DNA of 64,000 nucleotides from Mesodorylaimus sp. YZB2_4 (lineage: Eukaryota > Nematoda > Enoplea > Dorylaimida > Dorylaimidae): the NCBI GenBank assembly GCA_030248295.1, contig JASANH010000250.1:1-64000 (forward strand). The letters run 5' to 3'. Positions 21,500-31,776 of this stretch are shown piece by piece. Below the pieces are notes generated by a model, which was not told where the DNA came from, made no database searches, and saw only the letters and a list, made by a program, of their open reading frames with translations. The translations under genes were made by a program, and so were the position numbers. Every line of letters begins with the position of its first letter. The stretch's first letter is position 1.

Positions 21500-23014
21500 G
21501 CACAAAGGCCTTCGAAAAGTCAGGAAAACGAAGAATAGGCATAGAGATCAAAGCCTCTTTCAATGCCAAAAACGATTCCTCACAGTTAATATCCCAGACG
21601 AACTTCTGGTCCTTACACGTCAACTGATACAAAGGGGCAGCAAGCAGAGCGAACTGTGGTATGAAATCTCGGTAAAAATTACACATGCCCAGGAACCTCC
21701 AGACATCCTTCACATTCTTGGGAATACCAAAGCGCTTCACAGCATCCACTTTGTTAGCGTCCATGTGTATGCCCTCTGCCGAAATCACATGCCCCAAAAA
21801 TGGAACCCGTGCCCTACCAAAATGGCACTTTGAAGGCTTCACTTTCAGACCTGCCTTCACCAGTCTATCCAATACGTTGGAAACATGACTCAAGTGCTCT
21901 TCAAACGACTTGCTGAAGATCAAGATGTCATCGATGTACACCAAACATTGCTGCCACTGCAAACCTGCCAATACTAGCTCCAACAGGCGTTGGCACGTGG
22001 CGCCTGCATTTACCAATCCAAACGGCATCACTGTGAATTCGAACTGACCTCCTGGTGCAGAAAAAGCTGTGAGCTCCCTCGATTCAGGGCTCAAAGGAAC
22101 CTGCCAATAACCGCTCTGCAGGTCCAAGCTTGTAAACCACTCTGCACCTCCTAACCTATCCAGCGCCTCATCGACACGTGGCATCGGATATAGATCCTTT
22201 TTAGTCACTGCATTCAATGCCCGAAAATCGACGCATATACGTGTCCCACCATCCTTCTTAGGCACTATGACTAAAGGAGCCGACACTGGACTACTGGACG
22301 GAACAATAGTCTTAAACTCCTGCATGACTTTTAGCTGTCGCTCGACCTCAGGTTTCACAGCTTCTGGTAACCTCCGAGCTTGCATCTTAGGTGGAGCAGG
22401 CCCCGTCAACACGATCTTATGCTGTAACAGTGACGTCTTACCGATATCTCCTTCGTGACGAGCGAACGCATTCGGATACTTCCGCAACACCGCAACCAAG
22501 CGTTCTTGCTGCGCTTTGGACAATGCTGAACCCGTCCAATCGATCTTTCCGACAGGGTCGTTCCTGTTCGCATCCAGCCGCTCATCAACAGCGGCGATTC
22601 CGTCTGAAACCATAGCATCCTTATCCACAAATTCAAACGTGCCTAGCTTCATATTGGATGCCAAACTCCTCTCCTCATTGGATGTATTAGCTACCATCAC
22701 GGGGACTATACCATCACCTTTCAACTTAGCTAAAGACCGAGCCAAAAACATCTTGGTTCGAGTCTCAAAACCGGCATTAGGCTCAACCACGCCTTCATCC
22801 AAGAATGCACTAGTGGGCAACGCCCCTAATCTGCCCTCAACGACCATCTCACAGCGAGCTGGGACCGTTATGTCCTGAGTCAAAAACACCACACAGGAGC
22901 TCTGCACCACTCCAATAATTCCGTCCTTCTCTTGCCGGTAGGACAACTCAGCGCAATAGCGAAAACGAGTATCATTCAAAGGACCCAAAAAATCTGTGCC
23001 AAGAATAGCTGGCA
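21500..23014 (-). CDS. pol: Gypsy 2 pol part 1: protease end, RT, RNase H start
   Basis: The frame starts with LPAILGTDFLGPL, the C-terminal retropepsin motif. RT contains VPKKDGGTRICVDFR (near 251-265), SLDLQSGYWQ and the catalytic YIDDILIF (about 360-367). It breaks off at FPDFSKAFV, the first strand of RNase H, where the hAT-like element is inserted. It overlaps the gag-PR frame by about 43 bases and lies +1 relative to it, the same offset and place as in Gypsy 1. Confidence 0.92.
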
Positions 23015-24726
23015 ATTAGAACCACGTGTTGCTCAACGATCTCTCCAACACGTAACTCAACCAGTGTCTCGCCGTCTACTTTCATGATCACTCCATCTGC
23101 CACTTTTGGTCTAGCTGTAGTGGGCCTCATCCGGTTCAGAGGCAGTACTTTTTCTGCCACAGCTCGACTGAGCAAAGTCACTGACGCCCCACTATCTATC
23201 ATCATAGACACCTTATGCCCATTCAAAGAGCACATAACGTAACGAATCTCGCCAATTTTCCTTTGTATGGCCTGAACTTGCTCTGTGCAAGGTTTCATCT
23301 CCAGACTCAAGTCTTTCCGGGGACAACTTACAACCATGCCCGAATCCCAACTGGCACCACCTCCGTCATGCTCAGCCTGCACGCCTGCACCCGCATCAGG
23401 ACCATGATCATTGTCAGATGCCGCAATGGCGCGCGAATCACGATGTGAATACCTACGATAACCATCACGTCGGTTATCATTTCCTCTGTAGCCGCCATGA
23501 CCACTTCGAACAATTCCACTTCGGGAACTATTGTTACGACTATCATTTCCTGTTCGATACTCTTGTCGATTCCCCGACTGCGACCGCCTACAGTACCCTG
23601 GCCGCCGATCTCCACTTTGGCTATGACCCCTATTCAACTGGTAGCTACGCAAACCCTGCGAGCTAGTATTTGGGCAAAAACGCGCAATGTGGCCCTTACC
23701 ACCACAATTATTACACGTGATTGGCTGACCTCTCTCTGGTCGTCTACCACGATCAACAAACGTAACTGAGTCGTTAGCCTGCTGTCGAATAACAGTTTCG
23801 CCACACAACGTTGAAGAGGACTCCGCTCTCTCAGCTATGGTACGTGCGATCGCCAAACGGTTCGGATTGTCCCGACGAACCTCCTTCTGAATCGGACCTC
23901 TCAACCCCGCAACGTACCTTTCTACCATCTGCCAATCGTCATCCTTGACGCTCCGTATGGCCACCGTGAAGGAAGCAAACCTTGCTAACCTTAGAAACTC
24001 GTTCGTATAGGCCGCTACTGTCTTAGCACCTTGCTTAAACGCAGCCAACTGAGCCCGAAAAATTGGTTGCTTCTCGCCCAAAAGCTTTTCCAACCAGGTA
24101 GCCGTCGCCCTGTCCCACGTGGTCTTGTCAGCCACGGTCAGCTCATTCCACTTAGCCAAAGCCTCGCCATTCAGGTAAACTTTGACACCTTCCAAGGCCT
24201 GATCAGGCGTCCATCTGGCTAAGGTAAAATATGTACGGAAAGTTTCGAGCCACTCAAACGGGTCTACTTTCTCAACATCACCCGAAAAAGCAGAAATCTT
24301 CAACCCAGGCAACGACAAAGCCGATGAATGGACCGCACAGGTAGCCGTACTCACTACCATACCAGTAGGTCTACTACTCGTAGTGCCATCACCTCCCTGG
24401 GGTAAACTGCGAAGAGTGCTATTCAAGGCTCTCATTTGTTCTACCAACAGCTCATGCTGCTCTCTTTGCCTCTCTCTTTCGTCATCCTGCCTCCTTAGTT
24501 GACTCTCGATCAAGCGCATCATAAGTGCCTGGTTGTCCGCCATCAACTTCAACGCACCTTCGAACGAACCGGCATCGCGTTCTGAAGGTAATGTTCCTGA
24601 CCCTGTACCGCCTTCGAGCTCGTCATCATCGGTCTCATCAACGAAAGGACCAAAATCAATAACAACCGTGTCTAAAGGCTGTTTAGTTTCCGATTTTCCT
24701 ATCTCCGACGCAAGGAATTTGCCCAT
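22972..24726 (-). CDS. gag: Gypsy 2 gag with zinc knuckle and protease active site
   Basis: 584 codons from ATG GGC AAA. An N-terminal acidic region and a charged coiled-coil-like helix (about 60-100, rich in E/R/Q) precede a retrotransposon gag domain (about 140-300, with FEWLETFRTYF and W-N-E-L). A CX2CX4HX4C knuckle (CNNCGGKGHIARFC, 338-351) follows, then an R/G/S/N-rich basic linker, and the protease site MIDSGASVTLL near 509. It ends in the +1-overlapped region. The start was chosen because it is the first in-frame ATG behind the 5' LTR and leader (24727-25166). Confidence 0.9.
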   Translation of the reverse strand: MGKFLASEIGKSETKQPLDTVVIDFGPFVDETDDDELEGGTGSGTLPSERDAGSFEGALKLMADNQALMMRLIESQLRRQDDERERQREQHELLVEQMRALNSTLRSLPQGGDGTTSSRPTGMVVSTATCAVHSSALSLPGLKISAFSGDVEKVDPFEWLETFRTYFTLARWTPDQALEGVKVYLNGEALAKWNELTVADKTTWDRATATWLEKLLGEKQPIFRAQLAAFKQGAKTVAAYTNEFLRLARFASFTVAIRSVKDDDWQMVERYVAGLRGPIQKEVRRDNPNRLAIARTIAERAESSSTLCGETVIRQQANDSVTFVDRGRRPERGQPITCNNCGGKGHIARFCPNTSSQGLRSYQLNRGHSQSGDRRPGYCRRSQSGNRQEYRTGNDSRNNSSRSGIVRSGHGGYRGNDNRRDGYRRYSHRDSRAIAASDNDHGPDAGAGVQAEHDGGGASWDSGMVVSCPRKDLSLEMKPCTEQVQAIQRKIGEIRYVMCSLNGHKVSMMIDSGASVTLLSRAVAEKVLPLNRMRPTTARPKVADGVIMKVDGETLVELRVGEIVEQHVVLIASYSWHRFFGSFE

Positions 24727-25166
24727 CTCTTGTACTGTACTATGTCCTTTTTCCTGGCCGTGGGAAACGAAGCAATATTCTTATCCCCACAATAGGCCCT
24801 CAAAACACTATTCGTCAATCACTTCGGTGGCTTATCTCATACCTCTGCATACACAATGGCATACTTTCCTATGGTCGCCATCGCCAAAAGAACAGAACTA
24901 TGGTTCTCGACTACCTCGTGGAAGAATTACTGCACAGGCACACTTCCTAACAAAACTCGCCAACCTCGGACACTGGTGCAACTCCGCAGATCACAAACGT
25001 GACCGCAACAATTCCGCAAACCACACAGACGTAATTGCCACAAATCCGCAGATCACATAACCGTGATCGCAACAAATCCGCAGGCCTCAACCAGCCGCAA
25101 AAACAGCACCGACCGTTGGCTATCTTACCTTCCCAAAAGCCGACACGTCACCAAAACCACCTTGGA

Positions 25167-25184
25167 CTCCTGCCAGGCTCGCCA
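25167..25184 (-). other. Primer binding site of Gypsy 2
   Basis: Five bases behind the 5' LTR the minus strand reads TGGCGAGCCTGGCAGGAG. The TGGCGA start and the position are typical of Gypsy primer sites. The tRNA was not identified. Confidence 0.65.
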
Positions 25185-25189
25185 GAAAA

Positions 25190-25375
25190 TGTGACGCGGC
25201 TCAGGTGTTCTTATCAGACAGGCGATAACCAAGCGACCACTCCAGACCAATAATTCTATTCAACTCTGATCAGACGCAGCGCGTCCGTCCAACTCCAATC
25301 ACACGAGCACATTACTGTAATGGCACACGGGAGCAAGCAGCATAATAAGGCGGGAACTCAAACGTACCCTTATCA
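25190..25375 (-). repeat. 5' LTR of Gypsy 2, 186 bp
   Basis: Same sequence as 17959-18144. It is followed on the plus side by GGTA, the target duplication. Confidence 0.96.
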
Positions 25376-27908
25376 GGTAGCACCGATATTCACACTTTTC
25401 AAATTGTAATAAGTGAGAGAACAAAATGCGCATCACTCGAAAGCGTCTTGGGCAACTCATCAGGTGTTTTTTTGGTAAATATCGACTTTGCCTTTTTACG
25501 TCGCTCATTGTCTAGTCTCACTTTTGAAGCTAAGTGGCTCCTTCGAGTTGCCCAGCATAAGAAACTCTTTTTCATTCCAAAAACAGTCTCTTTTTCATCG
25601 ATTTGCGCCTTGGTCTCCTCTTTAGCGTAAACGTAGGGTGGGGGGAGGGTAATGCGCCCCCCCGGCCGGGGAAGGGACCGCACAAGCGCTCCACACACAC
25701 AAACAAACCATCCCCCCACACAACCACTCTGCACAACCCACAAGAAAAAGAGAACAACTCGCCAGCGCCACCGAGACCAAAGTTTCTTACTAAGTTATGC
25801 ATAAGGAAGGGAGTGTTTATGTGAGAGTTCTCATAAACATTCTTGTCAACGCTAACCAATTGGCTGGACTGGTCATAATCTGATAAGGACTTAATTATTT
25901 TTTTTCAGGGAAGTCCCTACAATCGCATTTTATTCCTAAATATGACAAGTAAGTTCTTAGATATCGCTGGCTCGAAAAGCCTTCTATTTAGTCTGTGCCG
26001 AAACACCAAAGCTGAGCAATAATAATCACAGCGACCACAATCCATGTTATATTGCAAAACTGTTTATTGTGAAAAAGTCACAGGTACCCTCACATTCCTC
26101 CATCAGTAGCGCAGGTTCTGACTAAAGCTACAGTAGTGTCCAGCACGATATAACTTTTGTGAAGACTAGATGCATACCTACTTTTGTGTGGGTCAAATCT
26201 TGCTAAAGACTGCCGGACTGACCCTAGTCGCTTAAAGACCTAAACCGGATTTAAAAAAAAAATTTATTCGACCACCCTTGTGGGAAATATGAAGCACTGC
26301 TGTTTTACTTACTAAGGATTGTTTGTGAATAATAAAAGATGAAAATTCGGGTGCGTATATTGAGATGTCTCCATCGAAATATTTTCACACAGCCACCTTC
26401 GCAGCAAACTCAACGAATGTTCTGCGAATTTGTGCGTGGTTTTTATCTCAAGCAAGTTCAGCTGCTTTCAACAAAGTTGGGTAAGCTCGACCCGAAATTT
26501 CGGGTCAGGGACTGTCGGGTCGGGTCGGGTCGGAAAATTTGGTCATTGTCGCAGCTTAAAATTCGTTTGACATTCTTGAAAGTTACGCAGAATGAAAACT
26601 TGGGATGCGCAATTCAACCCGACCTGATCCAGTGTCAAATGAGGACCCAGCTGTAAGATCTGAATGAGATTAATTTATTCTGTTTTGCAGGACGCGACAT
26701 GGGGAGCTCTAGTTGCAGTTCATATTCATGCTTCTGTTTTACCACATCACTAAACGTTTATGCGAATTTGAGTGTGGAGGGACGTAATCGTACTGTATTT
26801 TACAAGGTGTGAATTACTAGACCGCCCATAACTGCGCTCAGGCATCCGTGGGGGCGCGGTAGCGCCCCCCATGTAGTACATGTCCCACACCAACAACGAT
26901 ATCTCGACAGCCTGATGTCATGAAGCGATGAAATTTCGTTTCTTAGTGTAACTTTACACTAGATTAAGTTCTACCAAATGAATTTGCAAGATCTTTTTCC
27001 GTTCAGGCCCCAGTCATACTAGGGGTGAGAGGGCGAGAAACCTGACCTGGTTTCTTGTTTTCGTTATAACTCGCGAATCATGGAGCCAAAACCGATGAAA
27101 TTTGGTGTGGACATAGGGGACTAGCTGGGGAAGACGCGTATAAAAAATCTTTTCGAAATCTCCACTGGTTTTTTTTATGGGCAGAAACGTGCCCGCGTCA
27201 TACATGTATGTATGTATGTATGTATGTATGTATGGACCCGATAGATCACAACGCCGATCGGGAGCTGTGTAAGAGTGAAAGATCCAGCTATATCCTCAAA
27301 CGACAGGGTAACATCACTGCTGGTGCCTTTTGGCATTGATTTCGACCAGTTATTGACCCAAATTGCTGTAGGGTGCTCAGAAGGGGGTCCACTCGGGTGG
27401 AATTATCATTTTTTGTACTTTTAGACCCTATAAAAACCGTCTGGAGAGGCCTAGGGCAACTTTTTATAGCTCAATCGAGTCAGGATGGTGCGAAGAGCAA
27501 TTCCTGACCACAAAATTTCACTTGTTACAAAAGTTAGAAGTTTTGGTTTTTGTTGGGGGTCCATTTTAACAAAAAAACTCAAAAAATTTGGAAACGCAGA
27601 AAAATTCTGCAGGATATGACTTGGTGGTTCATCGAGGATATAGGGTCATAGGACTCATGGAATTTCTGTGATATCAGTATATATATGAGCGACAAACCCA
27701 TCTCTAGTTTTTAAAATGGCGGGAAATTCAAAATGTGGGATTCAACACTTGCACATTTTGAAAGCTGTCTCTGCACAAAAATGACGATGACAATTATACT
27801 TGAAAAATAAAACGATACTGGAAAACTTTAAAAAAGGCGGGAAATTCAAATTGAAGAACTGACTTGAAAAAACGGTGTTTATACAGGGAAGACGTAATAT
27901 GAAGAGTG
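25376..27908. other. Intergenic with an exon-like ORF and low-complexity tracts
   Basis: A minus ORF around 25399-25640 contains KEETKAQIDEKE and a basic stretch (NERRKKAKSIFTKKTPDELP), and shares about 30 bases with 16.7 kb; Gypsy 2 inserted at its edge. A GGGTCG-repeat tract lies at 26495-26535 and a TATG microsatellite at 27206-27234. Nothing else is recognised. Confidence 0.35.
27206..27234. repeat. TATG microsatellite
   Basis: Seven uninterrupted TATG units. Confidence 0.95.
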
Positions 27909-28012
27909 ACTGACAATAACAGGGGACACACCCCTTCACTTCACCCTCGAGTGCGCATAAGCGTTTGGTGATGTGGTAAAACATGAACATGAACATGAAC
28001 TGACAATAACAG
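27909..28012 (+). mobile_element. 5'-truncated SINE with 14-bp target duplication
   Basis: The body 27923-27998 matches the 3' end of the SINE at 48973-49118 (CACCCTCGAGTGCGCATA, then TTTGGTGATGTGGTAAAACA) and ends in AACATG units. It is flanked by the perfect duplication ACTGACAATAACAG (27909-27922 and 27999-28012), the mark of LINE-driven retrotransposition. Confidence 0.88.
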
Positions 28013-28365
28013 CGGACGTTAGAGGGACCAGTTAGCGGAGGCTCGCATCTTTCCCTCATACTTTTGCGAGTTAGGCGCAAAACGGGGTCGCTGCATGAGC
28101 TTCGATAAACACAATATACAGTAGATACAAGGGAAAGTGAGTCTAAAATCCTGTACATGGAAAGCATGTAAAAGAAGGAAAAACATGAGACTCACAAGAC
28201 TACGTAGTAGCGTCGAACAACATTTTAATGGGGGAATAAAAATCAAGCCAAGAAATCATTTTTGACCACCACAAAAGTTTTCATGTCTTAAAAAAGAGCG
28301 ATATGTTTTAAAAAGCATTCTCAAGTCGCATAGTTGCGAAAGTTGGTTTTTCTGAAATTCTGAAG

Positions 28366-28437
28366 CTGTTTTCTTTGGGAATGTACACGCGGACTATTCT
28401 TTAACGCGGCAGGCGTGTATATTCCTAAAGAAAACAG
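28366..28437. repeat. 25-bp-arm hairpin
   Basis: Arms at 28366-28390 and 28413-28437 are reverse complements with two mismatches around a 22-base loop. It could be a tiny MITE end pair or an RNA hairpin. No flanking duplication was noted. Confidence 0.6.
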
Positions 28438-29282
28438 GTTATGGAATCCGCCTTTTGACATTCAAATTTTCAGAAGCCCAGTTTCGGGGAAGTTATTTCC
28501 CAGATTCCTCAAACCCTACAATTCCATGGACCATTACAGACAGGATCCATGTCAGCTCCCACGTGGATTCCATGCGTAAGATAAGGTGGAATCCACATGG
28601 AATTCAGCATAATCCATGTGTTTCCCTTGTAACACTAGCCGTCCATTAACCCAAAGGTCAGATCGTTTAGTTTTTTTACTTCGTTATCACATCCACCCCT
28701 GTTTGCATTTCCGATTCGGAGAAGAGCTATCATTATTACAAAAAAGATAAAAAATATTCATGAAAAAACATGTTGGGGCTGCAAGCCGTGGCAAGACATG
28801 TGACAACTACAGTAATTGGCAAAACGGCAACTTCTAAATATTTCTTGTAAAATTTTGGAAAAAAATCGGATCTGGCAGATTTTTCAAAATCAGTTAACCA
28901 AGGAAGGGCAATCATGGTGTGCGTGTGGACCTGTTGAAATTGGGTTGAGTGCTGCAAAAGTGGGAGAATAATCAGGAGAAAGATCGAGTTTTGCCTGGAA
29001 AAACAGGGAAAACCATTTTCCGCTCCTTTTATACGCACCCTTATTACGTACACGGCTGCCTGCATGTGGATGGCAATCTGGACTGATACGGTTCCCCCTC
29101 CCGCGCAGAGTCTGAGCGATAAGTCTTGCCAATGACCGTGTCTTCACTGGGTCTGAAGGAGTCGGCGTCCTCGGAGCGATCACTGTCATTCAGGGTAGAG
29201 AAGTTAGGTACCATTCGAGGGATGGTCGAAACATGTCGTTGTTCAGTGACCTCGACCAACCTGTCGTCAGTTTGTCTGGTTT
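28438..29282. other. Upstream of the ABCC relic; possible inverted ABCC segment
   Basis: No plus-strand coding similarity is clear. The minus frame at about 29044-29298 is acidic and serine-rich (LNDSDRSEDADSF, EDTVIGKTY) and the frame at 28736-29065 has a hydrophobic run. Together they could be an inverted linker plus first helix of the same transporter, but this is weak. Confidence 0.25.
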
Positions 29283-30502
29283 TTGTGATCATGCGCACTT
29301 CAAGAATATTTCACACTGAACTGTTGAGCAGTGTCCTTCGAGCTCCAATGTCCTTCTTTGACGCAACTTCCAGTGGTCGATTATGCAATCGATTTGGCAA
29401 AGATATGAACACAATTGACAGCCAGATTCCGGGCTCATTTAGTGTCATCCTGTCATTCTGAACAATTCTCTGTGCTTTCTTCGCTCCTATTATCTACTCC
29501 TCGCCCATTTTGGTACCTGTAGTTATGCCTTTGATGGTGGTCTACGTCCTGTTTCGGCAAGTGCAGCAATTATTTGGCTCTTCTGGGGTTCAACCATAAT
29601 ATTTTACAGAAATTCTATGTGGCATCCTCGAGGCAGTTTCGGAGACTCGAAGCCGTGACTCGATCTCCAGTTTATTTGCATTTTAAAGAAAGCCTCTATG
29701 GCATGGCCACAATTAGGGCGTATCGGCAACAGCTACGATTTTCACACTAGTCAGATCGATTGGTCGATATCAATGATTCAGCACAGATGACACTATTGGC
29801 ATCGAATATGTGAGGATTAAATTCCAACTGGTTTCTCTTTTGAAAGAACACAATTTTCAGATGGCTGGGAATTAATTTGGACTTCATTGGAAATTTAGTT
29901 GTCACCGCGGCATCGATAATTGCTGTCCCATCTAGAACAAGCTTGCTTCTTGGACCGGTCGGGCTGTTAGTCTTATATGCCTCGGGGGTGAGAGACCAGT
30001 ATCTGCAGTCTTTGATCTTTATGCAAGAAGGATTTAACTTTAGGTAACTGAAATTCTAAATTGGGGAATCACAGAATTGAGTGTGCTCCAAACTGAAGTG
30101 GTGGCTTTGGAAAGAGTAAAGGAATACACAGATACCGACCGGGAGGTAATACTGATTGCGCCCTTGCTAGGATTAGATGTACCGAATACCCTATTGCAGG
30201 CAGACTGGACATCGGGGGAACAAGTCAAAACATCGATTCCTGCTGATTGGCCTGCGCATGGCGCCATAGAATTTGATGCATACTCCACTAACTATCGTCC
30301 TGGACTGCCTTTAGTATTAAAAAACCTCCAGTGTAAGATTCCAGCCGGCGAAAAGGTTGGTGTTGTGGGCCGAACTGGAGCTGGAAAATCTTCGCTAACG
30401 CTGGCCTTATTTCGTCTAATCGAGCCTGTAAGTGGAACTATCCTGCTGGACGGTGTGGACATCAGGTCGCTCGGATTACACGATTTTGTCCTTTTGTTTT
30501 AA
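29283..30502 (+). pseudogene. ABCC/MRP-type transporter fragment, inactivated
   Basis: Four exon-like blocks with GT-AG boundaries (about 29283-29560, 29610-29809, 29861-29987 and 30044-30490) read as the second membrane domain and the start of the second ATP-binding domain of a multidrug-resistance-type ABC transporter. Visible are LRAPMSFFDATSSGR and FYVASSRQFRRLE, NWGITELSV before VERVKEY-type sequence, and the Walker A motif GRTGAGKSS. Two in-frame stops (TGA at 29459, TAG at 29748, where family members have a glutamine) and the abrupt end after GLHDF, before the Q-loop, signature and Walker B, show that it cannot make a working transporter. Confidence 0.85.
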
Positions 30503-30627
30503 AATTAAATTTAGAATTATCTGTATTTTTCATAGCGGCCATGCATTCACGAACTTGATCAGGCTTTGATCTTTTTCGCTGACGTGCTCTTCTTCTTCAG
30601 GCTTCCTACCGATTTTGCATTTCCTGA

Positions 30628-31776
30628 TTACAATGGAATCGTTGATTTGTCTGACGGCTTTTTCGATTCTTTTTCAGGTTTCTTCTTCCCTTTTTCCCTT
30701 GGTTCTTTTTCTGATGGTTTCCTCGACTCCTTTTCGGAAGACTTCTTTGCCTCCTTTTTCGGGGTTTTTGTCTTGGAGCGTCTTTTCTTGCGAGCCTTTC
30801 CACCTGCACGTTTCTTCCGACTCGCTGCATCGCTTGCTGGACCAAACACATCGTCCAGATCGACCAAACTACGGTAAGCCGGGTCGTCGGCTCGGACGTG
30901 CTCCATGTTCGGCCTGGGAGGACGAGTGTCTGAAAATCGGCAGGATACTCTTCGCAAGAGTCGCAAAAACTGCTTCTTACAAAGGCCTATTCCTTGAGTT
31001 GCAATTTTTGGCGATATTGTCGAAGGATGAAATCTGAAAGATTGATAAAATGCAGAAAGAAAAATGACAAATCGGACGCCTCACCTTTCTTTCCCAGACT
31101 TGGACTTGATCAGAAAATCCCCTCCACTTTTCTTGGCTTGTACACCCAATGAGGTGGCTGGCGATGCGATTAAAGGTTCAGCCGACTTTCCAGGATTCAA
31201 AGTCGGCCCCATCGGAGCCAAAGTTGATTTTGGCACGACCTCTTTCGGTAACGGCGCTGGCGGATCTGAAACTGGAGTCGACGTCTGAGGTGTCAGAAGC
31301 GATTTCTGTCCATCAGGGTTCGAATCCGATTTTTTGGTGTCGACCATCGGTTCCTTCGATGATTCTTTTTGACTACCACCTCGGCTTGGCAAATTGACCG
31401 GGTCTGCATTGGAAACTTTTTCAGGCGGCTGCTTGTCGCTTTTTTCAGATGTTTGTGACTTTTGTGACTTTTGTGACAGTCGTGATCCAAGTTTGAATTC
31501 GTACTTGACATCCGGATCATCTTTGGCTGATGCTTCTGGAGGCGGGACCTGAAAAATGCTGGGTCGCTAGATCCATGAGTGGAAATGACGAAATATAAAA
31601 ACTACTGTCTCCTGCTCCTTCAACTTTTCCTGATCGTCCTTCGATTTTCTACATGCGCACAACACAACAACCAATAACACCGTTGCACAAGCGGCTACAG
31701 CTGTTGCATACATCATCACCCAACCGGGATCCGCCAATTCAGCGTATTTAGTGTTGGAATGGAGCAGAGGAGCCAT
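30628..31776 (-). CDS. One-pass membrane protein with lysine-rich C-terminal tail (3 exons)
   Basis: Exons 31606-31776, 31085-31548 and 30628-31033 join in frame through introns of 57 and 51 bases to 346 residues. Residues about 18-42 (WVMMYATAVAACATVLLVVVL) form one transmembrane helix, followed by CRKSKDDQEK, so the tail should be cytosolic. The middle part is rich in S/P/K. The last exon holds DDPAYRSLVDLDDVFGP and then about 70 residues dominated by K, E, S and R. No enzyme domain is seen. The DPxYxTL-like motif reminds me of single-pass nematode proteins, but this is recollection. The start at 31776 is the first in-frame ATG after a TAG; a strong acceptor at about 31882 suggests a 5' leader exon or trans-splice site. 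Confidence 0.7.

Larger units (their letters stand above)
17959..25375 (-). mobile_element. Ty3/Gypsy LTR retrotransposon 2 with a PWWP domain
   Basis: Identical 186-bp LTRs (17959-18144 and 25190-25375, TG...CA) are flanked by the 4-bp direct repeat GGTA (17955-17958 and 25376-25379). A primer site and a polypurine tract are present. On the minus strand the order is gag with CCHC, PR, RT, RNase H, integrase, then a PWWP domain. A 1.1-kb hAT-like element (20398-21499) sits inside RNase H, and single-base frame breaks occur near 23000, 18815 and 18530, so this copy is dead although young. Identical LTRs mean recent insertion, and the nested DNA element is younger still. Confidence 0.95.

Noticed and set aside
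26495..26535. End of another 8-bp-duplication element (GGGTCG tract)
   Set aside because: The motif array resembles the subterminal zones of the others, but no inverted ends or duplication could be found.
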